Below are positions 35,063-44,925 of a stretch of DNA of 64,000 nt, one piece after another. This DNA comes from JAIOSF01 sp047159865. GTDB taxonomy: Bacteria > Campylobacterota > Campylobacteria > Campylobacterales > Arcobacteraceae. The stretch lies in assembly GCF_047159865.1 (NCBI RefSeq), contig NZ_AP038804.1, positions 1,488,001-1,552,000 of the forward strand, written 5' to 3'. The notes below the pieces were generated by a model that ran no database searches, was not told where the DNA came from, and saw nothing but the letters and a program-made list of their open reading frames with translations. Made by a program: the position numbers and the translations under genes. The first letter of the stretch is position 1; each line of letters begins with the position of its first letter.

Positions 35063-35692
35063 TTGGAAAATGTTAATATTTTTGATTTAGTGGTAATAGC
35101 ACTAGTAACAATACTTGGTTTAAAAGGTCTTTTTAGAGGTTTTACAAAAGAGTTTTTTGCTTTAGTTGGAATCGTTGGTGGGGTTTTTGTGGCTTCTAGA
35201 GTTTCTGCAGATGCTGGAGCAATAGTAAATGGTATAATCCCAATGGACAATGAAAATACAACTCTTTTGGCTGGATTTGTTGCAGCTTTGGTTGTATTTT
35301 GGATTATCGCTTATCTTGTTGGAGTAACATTATCCAAAGTATTCAAAATGAGTGGTTTAGGTATTTTTGATAGAATTTTAGGTTTTGTATTTGGTGCAGG
35401 AAAGATATTTTTATTATTTTCAATTATTGCATACGCAGCTTCGCAAGTAACAATTATAAATGATAATTTAGCACCAAAATTAGAAAAAAGTACAGTGTTT
35501 CCTCTTTTAAAAGAAACAGGTGCTTATATTATCAAGTTAGATACAAATGAGTTACAAGAAGAGGTAACAAAGCAGTTAGATGATGTTGTTGAAGCGACAA
35601 AAGAAACTGTGACTGAGATTTCTCAAAAAGAGTTAGAAAAAAAAGCAGTTGAATTAAAAGAACAACTAGAAGGTGAAAAAAATGAACAATAA
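35063..35692 (+). CDS. cvpA: CvpA family membrane protein
   Basis: 209 residues. Start is TTG (MENVNIFDLVVIALV). Four hydrophobic segments within the first 130 residues carry the CvpA pattern FDLVVIALVTILGLKGLFRGFTKEF and FKMSGLGIFDRILGFVFGAGK. A C-terminal charged helical tail (about 150-209) follows. Inner membrane; CvpA is linked to envelope stress resistance and colicin V production in E. coli, but molecular function is unclear. First gene of the conserved cvpA-fur-lysS-glyA group; overlaps fur by 11 bases. Confidence 0.9.
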   Translation: MENVNIFDLVVIALVTILGLKGLFRGFTKEFFALVGIVGGVFVASRVSADAGAIVNGIIPMDNENTTLLAGFVAALVVFWIIAYLVGVTLSKVFKMSGLGIFDRILGFVFGAGKIFLLFSIIAYAASQVTIINDNLAPKLEKSTVFPLLKETGAYIIKLDTNELQEEVTKQLDDVVEATKETVTEISQKELEKKAVELKEQLEGEKNEQ

Positions 35693-36128
35693 CAATGAAG
35701 CTATAGATGATTTAAAAATTGTTTTAAAAAACAAAGGTATGAAATATACAGAACAAAGAGCTATTATTCTTCAGATACTTCTAAATATTGATGATCACTT
35801 AAATGCAGAGGAAGTTTTAGAAATAGTAAAAGAACAGTATCCTGAACAAAAAATAGGTATTGCAACTATTTATAGAACTTTAAATTTTTTAGAAGAGGTA
35901 AACCTAATCACATCGATATCATTTGGAAAAGATGGTAAGAAATATGAAGGAAACACAAATAAACATCATGATCATATTATTTGTACTTCTTGTGGAAAAA
36001 TTGTTGAATTTTTAGATGAAGAGATTGAACGAAAACAAGAAAAAATAGCTGAAGAAAATGGTTTTAAAATAACTGATCATACAATGCAAATATTTGGTAT
36101 TTGTACACAATGTCAAGATAAAAATTAA
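35682..36128 (+). CDS. fur: Ferric uptake regulator (Fur)
   Basis: 148 residues from ATG 35682, chosen because GAAGGTG lies at good spacing; an in-frame GTG at 35673 falls inside that site. N-terminal winged helix (about 8-85; MKYTEQRAIILQIL and IGIATIYRTLNFLEEVNLI) and a C-terminal dimer/metal domain with KHHDHIICTSCGKIVEF and GICTQCQ. The latter carry two CxxC pairs for structural zinc and the HHDH metal site. The position before lysS and glyA resembles the Campylobacter jejuni fur locus, which supports Fur over PerR. Represses iron uptake when iron-loaded. Confidence 0.93.
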   Translation: MNNNNEAIDDLKIVLKNKGMKYTEQRAIILQILLNIDDHLNAEEVLEIVKEQYPEQKIGIATIYRTLNFLEEVNLITSISFGKDGKKYEGNTNKHHDHIICTSCGKIVEFLDEEIERKQEKIAEENGFKITDHTMQIFGICTQCQDKN

Positions 36129-36149
36129 GAAATAAAAGGATAGATACAA

Positions 36150-37667
36150 TTGTTTGAAAATAAATACATACAACAAAGAATACAAAAAGCAGATGATTTA
36201 CGAGAAGCAGGATTCAATCCATACTCAAATGAATCAAAAAGAAATACAACAATAGAGAAATTTATCAATGTAAATAGTGATATTGAAACTAAAGAAGATA
36301 AAAGAGATGAAAATAGAAACTATACAGTAGCAGGTAGAATTAAATTTTTCAGACTTATGGGAAAAGCTAGTTTCTTAAAAATTGAAGATGAAAGCGGATT
36401 ATTACAAGTTTATGTAAGTAGAGATCACCTACCTGAAGGTTTTTATAATACTGTATTTAAAAAGATGGTTGAAGTTGGTGATATCATTGAAGTTTCAGGA
36501 TATCCATTTGTTACAGGAAAGGGTGAACTTTCTTTACATGTATCTGCTCTTACAATATTAACAAAAGCAATCTCTCCTCTTCCAGAAAAATATCATGGTT
36601 TAGCTGATAAAGAGCTACGATATAGACAAAGATATTTAGACTTGATTATGAATAGCGAAGTGAAAAAAACTTTTCACATCAGATCTAAAGTTGTATCTTT
36701 AACAAGAAGATTTTTTGAAGATAAAGGGTTTTTAGAAGTAGAAACTCCAATGATGCACCCAATAGCAGGTGGGGCAAATGCAAAACCATTTACAACACAT
36801 CATAACGCTTTAGGTGTAGATAGATTTTTAAGAATAGCTCCAGAGTTATATCTAAAAAGACTTATTGTTGGTGGTTTTGAAGCTGTATTTGAGATCAACA
36901 GATGTTTTAGAAATGAGGGGATGGATGCTACTCATAATCCTGAGTTTACTTCTATTGAATTTTATTGGGCATATAAAACATATAAAGATTTAATTGTTAT
37001 CACAAAAGAGTATTTTGAGTATTTATTTGAACATTTAAATTTACCTACAATTCTACCTTATGGAGATTTAGAGATTGATTTTCAAAATTTTACTGAGATT
37101 CCATTAATTCAGTCTTTAACTGATATTGGCGGTGTACCTGCTGATATTACAACAGACAAAGAAAAAATATTGGTATTTTGTAAAGAAAATAATATTGAGG
37201 CAAATGCTTCTATGAATATTGGTCAACTACAAGGTGAACTATTTGATGCGTTTGTTGAAGAAAAACTAATCAACCCAACATTTATTACAGAGTATCCAGT
37301 TGAAATTTCTCCATTAGCAAGAAGAAATGATGAACAACCACATTTAACTGATCGATTTGAGTTATTTATTGGTGGTAAAGAGATAGCAAACGCATTCTCA
37401 GAACTAAATGACCCACTTGACCAATTAAAAAGATTTGAGGGGCAAATGGATGCCAAAGATTCAGGTGATGATGAAGCACATGAGATGGATGCAGATTTTG
37501 TAAATGCATTATCGTATGGTATGGCACCAACAGCAGGACAAGGTATCGGAATAGATAGACTTGTTATGATGTTAACAAATCAACATAGTATTAGAGATGT
37601 GTTATTATTTCCAGCGATGAAACCAATACATCAAGAGATCGATCTTCATAGTGATGAAGAAGCATAA
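36150..37667 (+). CDS. lysS: Lysyl-tRNA synthetase, class II
   Basis: 505 residues, starting with TTG after AAAAGGA. N-terminal OB-fold anticodon-binding domain (about 55-155; YTVAGRIKFFRLMGKASFLKI) and the class II catalytic core: motif 1 around FLEVETPMMHPIAGGANAKPF, motif 2 FEINRCFRNEGMDATHNPEFT, motif 3 GQGIGIDRLVMML. Charges tRNA-Lys in the cytoplasm. Member of the cvpA-fur-lysS-glyA operon. Confidence 0.98.
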   Translation: MFENKYIQQRIQKADDLREAGFNPYSNESKRNTTIEKFINVNSDIETKEDKRDENRNYTVAGRIKFFRLMGKASFLKIEDESGLLQVYVSRDHLPEGFYNTVFKKMVEVGDIIEVSGYPFVTGKGELSLHVSALTILTKAISPLPEKYHGLADKELRYRQRYLDLIMNSEVKKTFHIRSKVVSLTRRFFEDKGFLEVETPMMHPIAGGANAKPFTTHHNALGVDRFLRIAPELYLKRLIVGGFEAVFEINRCFRNEGMDATHNPEFTSIEFYWAYKTYKDLIVITKEYFEYLFEHLNLPTILPYGDLEIDFQNFTEIPLIQSLTDIGGVPADITTDKEKILVFCKENNIEANASMNIGQLQGELFDAFVEEKLINPTFITEYPVEISPLARRNDEQPHLTDRFELFIGGKEIANAFSELNDPLDQLKRFEGQMDAKDSGDDEAHEMDADFVNALSYGMAPTAGQGIGIDRLVMMLTNQHSIRDVLLFPAMKPIHQEIDLHSDEEA

Positions 37668-37699
37668 ACAATTAACATAATTAAAATAAAGGACACAAA

Positions 37700-38974
37700 A
37701 TGACAGAAAATAACGAATTTATAAAAAATAGTAACTTACAAAGTGCAGATGCAGAAGTTTTTGGAATGGTTGAAAAAGAGTTAGAAAGACAAACAAATCA
37801 CCTTGAGATGATTGCTTCTGAAAACTTTACTTCTCCAGCAGTTATGGAAGCTATGGGGTCAGTTTTTACAAATAAATATGCAGAGGGTTATCCTTATAAA
37901 AGATACTATGGTGGATGTGAATTTGCTGACCAAGTTGAGCAACTTGCAATTGATAGAGCGTGTGAAATTTTTGGGTGTAATTATGCAAATGTACAACCAC
38001 ATTCTGGTTCTCAAGCAAATGGTGCAGTTTATGCGGCACTTTTAAAAGCAGGTGATAAGATTTTAGGTATGGATCTATCTCATGGTGGACACTTAACTCA
38101 TGGTTCAAAACCATCATTTTCTGGTAAAAACTACTCTGCATTTTATTATGGTGTTGAGTTAGATGGTAGAATTAACTATGAAAGAGTTATGGATATTGCA
38201 AAAACAGTACAACCAAAAATCATAGTTTGTGGTGCTTCTGCTTATGCGAGAGAGATTGATTTTAAAAAGTTTAGAGAGATTGCTGATGCTGTTGGTGCAA
38301 TTTTATTTGCTGATATTGCACATATTGCCGGTTTAGTAGCTGCTGGTGAACATATGTCACCATTTCCTTATGCTGATGTAGTTACAACAACTACACATAA
38401 GACTCTAAGAGGACCAAGAGGTGGTATGATCATGACAAATGATGAAGATATTGCTAAAAAAATCAACTCTGCAATTTTCCCAGGTCTTCAAGGTGGACCA
38501 CTTGTTCATGTTATTGCTGCAAAAGCTGTTGCATTTAAAGAGATTTTAGCACCAGAATGGAAAGTATATGCAAAACAAGTAAAAGCAAATGCTAAAGTAC
38601 TTGGAGAAGTTCTTGTAAAAAGAGGGTATGACTTAGTATCTGATGGTACAGATAACCACCTAGTACTAGTATCATTTTTAAATAAAGATTTTTCAGGAAA
38701 AGATGCAGATGCAGCTTTAGGAAATGCTGGTATCACTGTAAATAAAAACACAGTTCCAGGTGAAACAAGAAGTCCTTTTGTTACTTCGGGTATTAGAGTT
38801 GGTTCACCTGCACTAACAGCAAGAGGTATGAAAGAGAAAGAGTTTGAAATAATTGCAAATAAAATAGCAGATGTTTTAGATGATATTAACAATACTGAAT
38901 TACAAAAAGCAGTAAATAAAGAGCTAGAAACATTAGCACAAGAGTTTGTTATTTATTCAAAGTCAACTTATTAG
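37700..38974 (+). CDS. glyA: Serine hydroxymethyltransferase
   Basis: 424 residues. PLP-dependent fold type I enzyme: HLEMIASENFTSPAVMEAMGS near the N-terminus, GYPYKRYYGGCEFAD, the PLP lysine in TTTHKTLRGPRGG, and PGETRSPFVTSGIRVG. Interconverts serine and glycine with transfer of a one-carbon unit to tetrahydrofolate. Start ATG follows AAAGGA. The first 15 residues extend slightly beyond many homologues. Operon with lysS (32-base gap) and the SPOR gene. Confidence 0.98.
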   Translation: MTENNEFIKNSNLQSADAEVFGMVEKELERQTNHLEMIASENFTSPAVMEAMGSVFTNKYAEGYPYKRYYGGCEFADQVEQLAIDRACEIFGCNYANVQPHSGSQANGAVYAALLKAGDKILGMDLSHGGHLTHGSKPSFSGKNYSAFYYGVELDGRINYERVMDIAKTVQPKIIVCGASAYAREIDFKKFREIADAVGAILFADIAHIAGLVAAGEHMSPFPYADVVTTTTHKTLRGPRGGMIMTNDEDIAKKINSAIFPGLQGGPLVHVIAAKAVAFKEILAPEWKVYAKQVKANAKVLGEVLVKRGYDLVSDGTDNHLVLVSFLNKDFSGKDADAALGNAGITVNKNTVPGETRSPFVTSGIRVGSPALTARGMKEKEFEIIANKIADVLDDINNTELQKAVNKELETLAQEFVIYSKSTY

Positions 38975-39001
38975 TTATACAATTTAATATAAGGAGAGAT
39001 C

Positions 39002-39988
39002 ATGCAAGTAGATGGAAAAGAGTTTCTTAGAAATGTCGGTATTGAACAAGATAAAGAACGCTTAACTCAAGAACAAAAGAGACTAGAAGAGTTAAAGCGT
39101 GCATCTGTAAAAAGTGAAGAAGACTATATGAATATGGAAGCAAACCAAAATGATTCTGCTTTTGTTGATCTTTCCCTTGGAAATAAAAATACTTCAAGTG
39201 ATGCTGCAGAGCATCATGAAGTAGAAGATATTATCCTAGATACAAATACAGCCCAAAACAATAAGAAAAAATACATTATGTTAGGTTTTGGACTTGTATT
39301 GTTATTTATCATTACAGTACTGGTGATTCGACTTATTTCAAATAATGAAACAGAAAATAAATTAGAAACAACACAAACTACAAGACAAGCAGTTCGAGCT
39401 GATGATATTTTGAATAAAATTGATTCAAATGAAGAGTATCAAAAAGTAATCGAAAGAAAAAACAAACTCAATGAAACTGTGAAAAATACACAAAAAGAGA
39501 AAGAAAATTTAAATGATCTTGAAATTCCTGCACAACAAGCATCAAATAATGTTCCATTAGTAATAGACACTCCAAAACCAAAAATAGAACCCAAAAGAGA
39601 TCTATTTGGTTTAGATAAAGAGACACAAAAAGTGATTGAAAAAGTTGTTGCTAAAAAAGTTGTACAAGAACCAAAACAGATAGTAACTGCACCAAAAAAA
39701 CAGATTGTGATTACTACTCCAAAAGAGACAAAGTTTACGAAAAAGAGTACAACTATTGCTGGATACTTTATACAAATAGGAGCTTTTACAAAAGAACCTA
39801 ATAGAAACTTGATCAAAAAAATTGTAACAAAAGGGTATAACTATAAGGTTCATCCTGTAACAATCAAAGGAAAAGTGTACAACAAAGTACTTATAGGACC
39901 TTTTACAACTAGAGCAAGTGCAACACAAAAACTCAATCAAGTTAAAGTAGATTTCAAAAACCCAAATTCATATATATTAAAATTTTAG
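39002..39988 (+). CDS. Bitopic membrane protein with C-terminal SPOR domain
   Basis: 328 residues: a cytoplasmic acidic, coiled-coil-like N-terminus (1-90), one TM (about 93-113; YIMLGFGLVLLFIITVLVIRL), a long low-complexity Lys/Thr/Pro/Val-rich periplasmic linker, and a C-terminal SPOR domain (about 250-328; AGYFIQIGAFTKEPNRN and VLIGPFTTRASA). SPOR domains bind denuded peptidoglycan at the division septum, so a role in cell division or wall remodelling (FtsN/DamX-like) is likely. The location after glyA fits Campylobacterota synteny. Not a proven FtsN. Confidence 0.87.
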   Translation: MQVDGKEFLRNVGIEQDKERLTQEQKRLEELKRASVKSEEDYMNMEANQNDSAFVDLSLGNKNTSSDAAEHHEVEDIILDTNTAQNNKKKYIMLGFGLVLLFIITVLVIRLISNNETENKLETTQTTRQAVRADDILNKIDSNEEYQKVIERKNKLNETVKNTQKEKENLNDLEIPAQQASNNVPLVIDTPKPKIEPKRDLFGLDKETQKVIEKVVAKKVVQEPKQIVTAPKKQIVITTPKETKFTKKSTTIAGYFIQIGAFTKEPNRNLIKKIVTKGYNYKVHPVTIKGKVYNKVLIGPFTTRASATQKLNQVKVDFKNPNSYILKF

Positions 39989-40002
39989 GATACTTAAATA
40001 CG

Positions 40003-41427
40003 ATGACTTTTTATGACAAAACAATTTTTCTAGACCAGTTTACACCAGTATCAATTTATCAAAAAGTAAAAAGAATTTTTGATAAAGAGATTACTTTTCT
40101 TTTCGAATCTTCTGTTAGTAATAGTACTGATGGAAATTTTTCTTATATTTTTATAGGAGCAAGAGAAAGAGTTTGGCATAAAAATTCACAAAGTTACTAT
40201 AAAAATGAAGAGGGAAAAATAGAAGAGATTAGTAAAAATCCTTTTGTTTTTTTAAAAGAATATTATTCTAAGTTAGATAAAAATTTTTATAAACAAAAAG
40301 GAGCGCAGTTAGGTATTGGGTTGATTGATGGATTTATTGGAAATATGGGTTATGATATGGTAGCTACATTTGAGCCATCTTTAGAGAAATCTATGCAGAA
40401 TTTACCTGATGAGCTTGATATTCCTGATTGTGATTTGATTCGACCAAAAATTGTTTTAGTCTATTCTCATAAAACATCTCAACTTACTATGGTAACTTCA
40501 CTTGAAGAGTGTGCTTCAGATTTGGAAGATATTGAAAAGTTTTTACATGAACCATTTATGCACACACCTTTACAAAAAGCTACTATTTTAGAAGAGGGTA
40601 GTTTTGCTCATACAAAAGAAAAGTTTTTTGAGATGATTGCAAAATCTAAAGAGATGATACGAAGTGGTGATGTATTTCAAATTTTGATGACAAATAGATA
40701 CACAACAAAAGCAAAAATCGACAACTTAAGTTTTTATAGACTTTTACGAAGTAAAAACCCAAGTCCGTATCTCTTTTTGTTAGAGTATGAAGACTTTTGT
40801 ATAGCAGGAAGTAGCCCAGAAGTTATGGTAAGACTAAACGACAACCGTATATTGCTACGCCCAATTGCAGGTACAAGAAAAAGAGGTAAAACAGTAACAA
40901 AAGACCTTGAGATGGAACACGAGATGCTAAACGATCCAAAAGAGGTAGCAGAACATGTTATGTTAATCGATTTGGGTCGTAACGATGTAGGTCGAGTTGC
41001 AAAAACAGGCACAGTAGAAGTAACAGATAAGATGAGAGTAGAAAAGTATTCTCATGTTATGCACATGGTATCAGATGTAGAAGCAAATTTGGATGACAAG
41101 TACGATATGTTTGATCTTTTTGCTGCAACATTTACAGCAGGAACGATGACAGGTGCTCCAAAAATACGAGCTATGGAACTTATAGCAGATTTTGAAAAAC
41201 TAAAAAGAAGTTTCTATAGTGGAAGTGTTGCTTACTTTGGGTTTGATGGAAATATGGATAGTGCTATCACTATTCGAACTACTCTCATCAAAGATGAGCT
41301 AGTCGTATTTCAGTCTGGGGCAGGTGTAGTTGCTGATTCTGTACCAGAATTAGAATTTTTAGAAGTAAACAATAAACTAGCTGCAAACATAAGCACACTA
41401 GAAGATTTAAGTAATATTAGGGACTAG
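40003..41427 (+). CDS. trpE: Anthranilate synthase component I
   Basis: 474 residues. Chorismate-binding domain in the C-terminal half: SGDVFQILMTNRYTTKA, PSPYLFLLEYEDFCIAGSSPEV, RPIAGTRKRGKT, LIDLGRNDVGRVA, FTAGTMTGAPKIRAMELI. The RPIAGTR motif and the aligned N-terminal region fit TrpE; PabB is the alternative. No trpG/pabA glutamine-amidotransferase gene lies next to it, so the partner must be elsewhere. Converts chorismate and glutamine-derived ammonia to anthranilate. Only 5 bases before pglB1. Confidence 0.88.
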   Translation: MTFYDKTIFLDQFTPVSIYQKVKRIFDKEITFLFESSVSNSTDGNFSYIFIGARERVWHKNSQSYYKNEEGKIEEISKNPFVFLKEYYSKLDKNFYKQKGAQLGIGLIDGFIGNMGYDMVATFEPSLEKSMQNLPDELDIPDCDLIRPKIVLVYSHKTSQLTMVTSLEECASDLEDIEKFLHEPFMHTPLQKATILEEGSFAHTKEKFFEMIAKSKEMIRSGDVFQILMTNRYTTKAKIDNLSFYRLLRSKNPSPYLFLLEYEDFCIAGSSPEVMVRLNDNRILLRPIAGTRKRGKTVTKDLEMEHEMLNDPKEVAEHVMLIDLGRNDVGRVAKTGTVEVTDKMRVEKYSHVMHMVSDVEANLDDKYDMFDLFAATFTAGTMTGAPKIRAMELIADFEKLKRSFYSGSVAYFGFDGNMDSAITIRTTLIKDELVVFQSGAGVVADSVPELEFLEVNNKLAANISTLEDLSNIRD

Positions 41428-41432
41428 AAAAA

Positions 41433-43574
41433 GTGATTTTATCAAAAAATTCAAAAACTATTTTACTTATTCTATTGGCTTTTGCATTTAGCTTTTCTGT
41501 ACGCCTTATTTGGGTATCACAATTTTCAACAGTTGATGAGTTTAAGTTTAACAATGAGTTTATGATAAACACCAATGATGGATACTACTATGCAGAGGGT
41601 GCTAGAGATATACTAGCAGGAAAAACAGAATCTACAAATGATCTTTCACCTATTTCTCGTGCTACATCTGTATTTACAGCATGGATAGTAAAGATAGTTC
41701 CTTTTTCGTTTGAAACTGTACTTTTTTATCTCCCTGCATTTTTTGCATCACTTATTGTTGTTCCTATTATTTTAATATCAAGAGAGTTTGATAAGCTTGA
41801 TGTTGGTTTTATAGCTGCACTTATTGGTAGTATTGCATGGAGTTATTATAATCGTACTATGGTAGGGTATTATGATACAGATTTTTTAAATATCGTATTT
41901 CCTACAGTTTTGCTTTGGTCGTTGATATGGGCATTGAGAACAGGCGAAGACAAATATCTCTTAATAGCAGCACTTGATAGTATAGCATATAGATGGTGGT
42001 ATCCTCAAAGTTATAGTTTAGAGTTTGCATTTATTGGGCTTATATTTGCTTATGTTGTATATCAATATATCAAAAAAGAGGAGTTTCGAACAAACTTATT
42101 GTTGATCACTTTTATGATTTTTGCGATGATCAATATTGATGGTTGGATCCGCTTTTTACTTGTAGTTTTATTTTATATTGTATTAAAAAAACAAAAAGAG
42201 TTGGTCTACAAATATATCTATTATATTTTTATTTTTGCTGTGGTATTGTTTCTGATTACAGGTGGATTTGATCCTATTTGGCGTCAACTAAAAGGGTATG
42301 TTTTCACACAAAGTGTAGCTTCTTCAGCCAATGGACTAGGTCTTCACTTTTTTACAGTGATGCAAACAGTACGAGAAGCAGGTCAGATACCTTTTGAAAC
42401 ATTTGCAAACAGAATATCTGGACATACAGTAACTTTTGTTATATCGTGTATTGGGTATGTTTGGTTTGCTTTTAAATATAGAGTTATGCTCCTAGCATTG
42501 CCTATGGTTGGTCTTGGGTTTTTAGCATTGAGTGGTGGACTGCGTTTTACTATATATGCTGTACCTGTGTTGGCATTGGGACTTGGTTTTTTTATCGTTG
42601 AAGTATCAAGATGGTTAGGTTCTCAACTTATCAACAACAGAGCAAAAGTGATATCAAAATATATTTTGATGAGTGTTTTTACAGTAGCTGCACTTTATCC
42701 AAATATTGTACATATCATTGGATATAAAGTACCTACAGTATTTACAAAACAAGAAGTTGTGATACTAGACAAGTTCAAGACTATTGCAAATCGAGAAGAC
42801 TATGTTGTTTCTTGGTGGGACTATGGATATCCTTTACGATACTATGCCGATGTAAAAACTTTAGTAGATGGTGGAAAACATAGTGGAAGTGTAAATTTTC
42901 CTGTAAGTTTTGTCTTGAATTCACCACAAGATGTTGCTGCAAAAATGGCTAGACTTGATGTTGAGTATACTGAAAAAAGATTTCACTTGGACAATAGTTC
43001 CAAATGGGCAAGTTCAAATATCGAGCAGATGTCCATTGACTATGGATATACAGACACAAATGATTTTATATCGAGTTTAGAAACAGATATAAAACTTCCA
43101 GAACCAACAAGAGATGTTTACTTATACTTGCCAAGTCGTATGATGGGGATAGTTCCTACTGTAACACTTTTTTCAAATATAGACTTGATGACAGGAAAGA
43201 AAAAACCGAGACCTTTTTTCTATAAATCAAGCTCCATAAAAAGCAAAAATGGTATGATAGAGTTAGGAAACAACATAACTCTCATACCAAACAAAGGGCA
43301 GATAAAAATAGGCAAACAAACTTTGACTATGAATACTTTTGCAATCACAAAGTACAATACCAAAGGAAAACTAACAAAACAAATACAAACACTGGATAAA
43401 AATAGTCCCATAAGTGTCATCTATATGAAAGACTACAATCAGTTTTTAGTACTAGATAAAAAGATGTATAACTCTACATATATACAACTTTTTGTACTAG
43501 AAAACTATGATAAAAGTTTATACACTCCTGTTGCTTTGAGCCCTATGTCTAAAATTTATAAATTGAAAATATAA
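41433..43574 (+). CDS. pglB: PglB-type oligosaccharyltransferase (STT3), copy 1
   Basis: 713 residues, GTG start. About 13 TM helices (1-430), then a soluble periplasmic domain. The catalytic signature SWWDYGYPLRYY lies near residue 460. The acidic external-loop glutamate (Glu315 in MQTVREAG) aligns with C. jejuni/C. lari Glu319. The arginine in NRISG (Arg327) aligns with Arg331, which reads the acidic -2 residue of the acceptor sequon. The MxxI motif is seen in SRMMGIVP. All key residues are therefore present, predicting a D/E-x-N-x-S/T OST. Transfers a lipid-linked glycan to Asn of periplasmic proteins. First gene of the glycan locus. Confidence 0.95.
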   Translation: MILSKNSKTILLILLAFAFSFSVRLIWVSQFSTVDEFKFNNEFMINTNDGYYYAEGARDILAGKTESTNDLSPISRATSVFTAWIVKIVPFSFETVLFYLPAFFASLIVVPIILISREFDKLDVGFIAALIGSIAWSYYNRTMVGYYDTDFLNIVFPTVLLWSLIWALRTGEDKYLLIAALDSIAYRWWYPQSYSLEFAFIGLIFAYVVYQYIKKEEFRTNLLLITFMIFAMINIDGWIRFLLVVLFYIVLKKQKELVYKYIYYIFIFAVVLFLITGGFDPIWRQLKGYVFTQSVASSANGLGLHFFTVMQTVREAGQIPFETFANRISGHTVTFVISCIGYVWFAFKYRVMLLALPMVGLGFLALSGGLRFTIYAVPVLALGLGFFIVEVSRWLGSQLINNRAKVISKYILMSVFTVAALYPNIVHIIGYKVPTVFTKQEVVILDKFKTIANREDYVVSWWDYGYPLRYYADVKTLVDGGKHSGSVNFPVSFVLNSPQDVAAKMARLDVEYTEKRFHLDNSSKWASSNIEQMSIDYGYTDTNDFISSLETDIKLPEPTRDVYLYLPSRMMGIVPTVTLFSNIDLMTGKKKPRPFFYKSSSIKSKNGMIELGNNITLIPNKGQIKIGKQTLTMNTFAITKYNTKGKLTKQIQTLDKNSPISVIYMKDYNQFLVLDKKMYNSTYIQLFVLENYDKSLYTPVALSPMSKIYKLKI

Positions 43575-43584
43575 AAGAGGCGCT

Positions 43585-44919
43585 ATGACAAATATTATAT
43601 TGTGTGGAGGTAGTGGTACAAGACTTTGGCCTATAAGTCGTACCTTGATGCCCAAACAATTTGCAAAGCTTTTTGATGACAAATCACTATTTCAACTCAC
43701 AGTTGAGAGAAACTCTAAAGTGTGTGATAAAAACTTTATAGTTTCAAATGCTGAGCAGTACTTTTTAGCAGTCGATCAACTGGAAGAAAACGCAACATCA
43801 AACATTGATAATTCAAAATTTATGCTAGAACCAGTTGGCAGAAATACTGCACCTGCTATTGCTTTAGCTTGTTTATCATTAGCTCCAGATGAGATAGTAC
43901 TTGTAACACCAAGTGACCATCTCATCAAAAACGAACTAGAGTATCAAAAAGTACTTTTAGAAGCTAAAGACTTAGCAAGTAAAAACAACCTTGTAACATT
44001 TGGTATAACTCCAACCTCTCCTGAAACAGGGTTTGGCTATATAGAAGCAGAAAATGAAACCGTACAAACCTTTCATGAAAAACCAGATAAAGAAACAGCA
44101 ATTAAGTATGTTGAAGCAGGAAATTATTATTGGAATAGTGGGATATTTATGTTTAAAGCAGGTGTATTCTTAGATGAACTTAAAAAATATTCTCCAAATA
44201 TATTTGAGGCATCAAATACAGCATTTCAAAAAGCAAATAAAAGTGAAATGGTTCGTATAAAACATGAAGATATGGAAAATATACCTGAAGATAGCATTGA
44301 TTATGCAGTGATGGAAAAGTCAAAAAAAGTCAAAGTTATACCTAGTGATATAAGCTGGAGCGATGTAGGAAGTTTTGATTCTCTCTCTTTTGAATTACCA
44401 AATGATGAAAACAATAATTTAATTATTGCAGAAAAAAATGTTTCTCTTATTGATGTAAAAGATTTAATAGTAGTAGATACAAATGACGCTTTACTTATTT
44501 CTAAAAAAGGTTCAAGCCAAAAAGTCAAAAAAATAGTAGAAGAATTAAAAGAAAAAAACTCTTCTCTTCCAACTGAACACTCACTAGTACATAGACCATG
44601 GGGTACATATAGGGTACTTGAAGATACGGAAGGCTATAAAATCAAAACTATAGTAGTCAAACCGGGATCTAGATTGAGCCTACAAAAACACTTTCACAGA
44701 AGTGAACACTGGATAGTTGTAAGTGGAACTGCTACAGTAACTGTAGGGGATGTTACTAAACTTATCCGTCCAAATGAATCTACATATATAAAAATGGGTG
44801 AGATACATAGACTAGAAAATCAAGGAAAAATACCAGTAGTACTCATAGAAGCACAAGTTGGTGAGTATACTGGTGAAGATGATATTGTTAGACTTGATGA
44901 TGATTTCAATCGATATTAG
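43585..44919 (+). CDS. manC: Mannose-1-phosphate guanylyltransferase / mannose-6-phosphate isomerase (type II, ManC/AlgA)
   Basis: 444 residues, bifunctional layout. Nucleotidyltransferase domain (about 1-270; CGGSGTRLWPISRTLMPKQF, EPVGRNTAPAIALA, FHEKPD) and C-terminal cupin isomerase domain (about 330-444; HRPWGTYRVLED, GSRLSLQKHFHRSEHWIVVSGTATV). Makes GDP-mannose from mannose-6-P together with the phosphomannomutase gene at 51259. This points to mannose, or a GDP-mannose-derived sugar, in the glycan. Confidence 0.94.
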   Translation: MTNIILCGGSGTRLWPISRTLMPKQFAKLFDDKSLFQLTVERNSKVCDKNFIVSNAEQYFLAVDQLEENATSNIDNSKFMLEPVGRNTAPAIALACLSLAPDEIVLVTPSDHLIKNELEYQKVLLEAKDLASKNNLVTFGITPTSPETGFGYIEAENETVQTFHEKPDKETAIKYVEAGNYYWNSGIFMFKAGVFLDELKKYSPNIFEASNTAFQKANKSEMVRIKHEDMENIPEDSIDYAVMEKSKKVKVIPSDISWSDVGSFDSLSFELPNDENNNLIIAEKNVSLIDVKDLIVVDTNDALLISKKGSSQKVKKIVEELKEKNSSLPTEHSLVHRPWGTYRVLEDTEGYKIKTIVVKPGSRLSLQKHFHRSEHWIVVSGTATVTVGDVTKLIRPNESTYIKMGEIHRLENQGKIPVVLIEAQVGEYTGEDDIVRLDDDFNRY

Positions 44920-44925
44920 AATTAG

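Noticed and set aside
34996..35250. Open frame extending ispG upstream by 85 codons
   Set aside because: It runs antisense through the cvpA start and promoter, and the added residues do not resemble IspG; the ATG at 34995 gives the normal family length and N-terminus.
39439..39940. Two overlapping antisense frames over the SPOR-protein gene
   Set aside because: They are Phe/Cys-rich mirror translations of the Lys/Thr-rich linker; no start signals.
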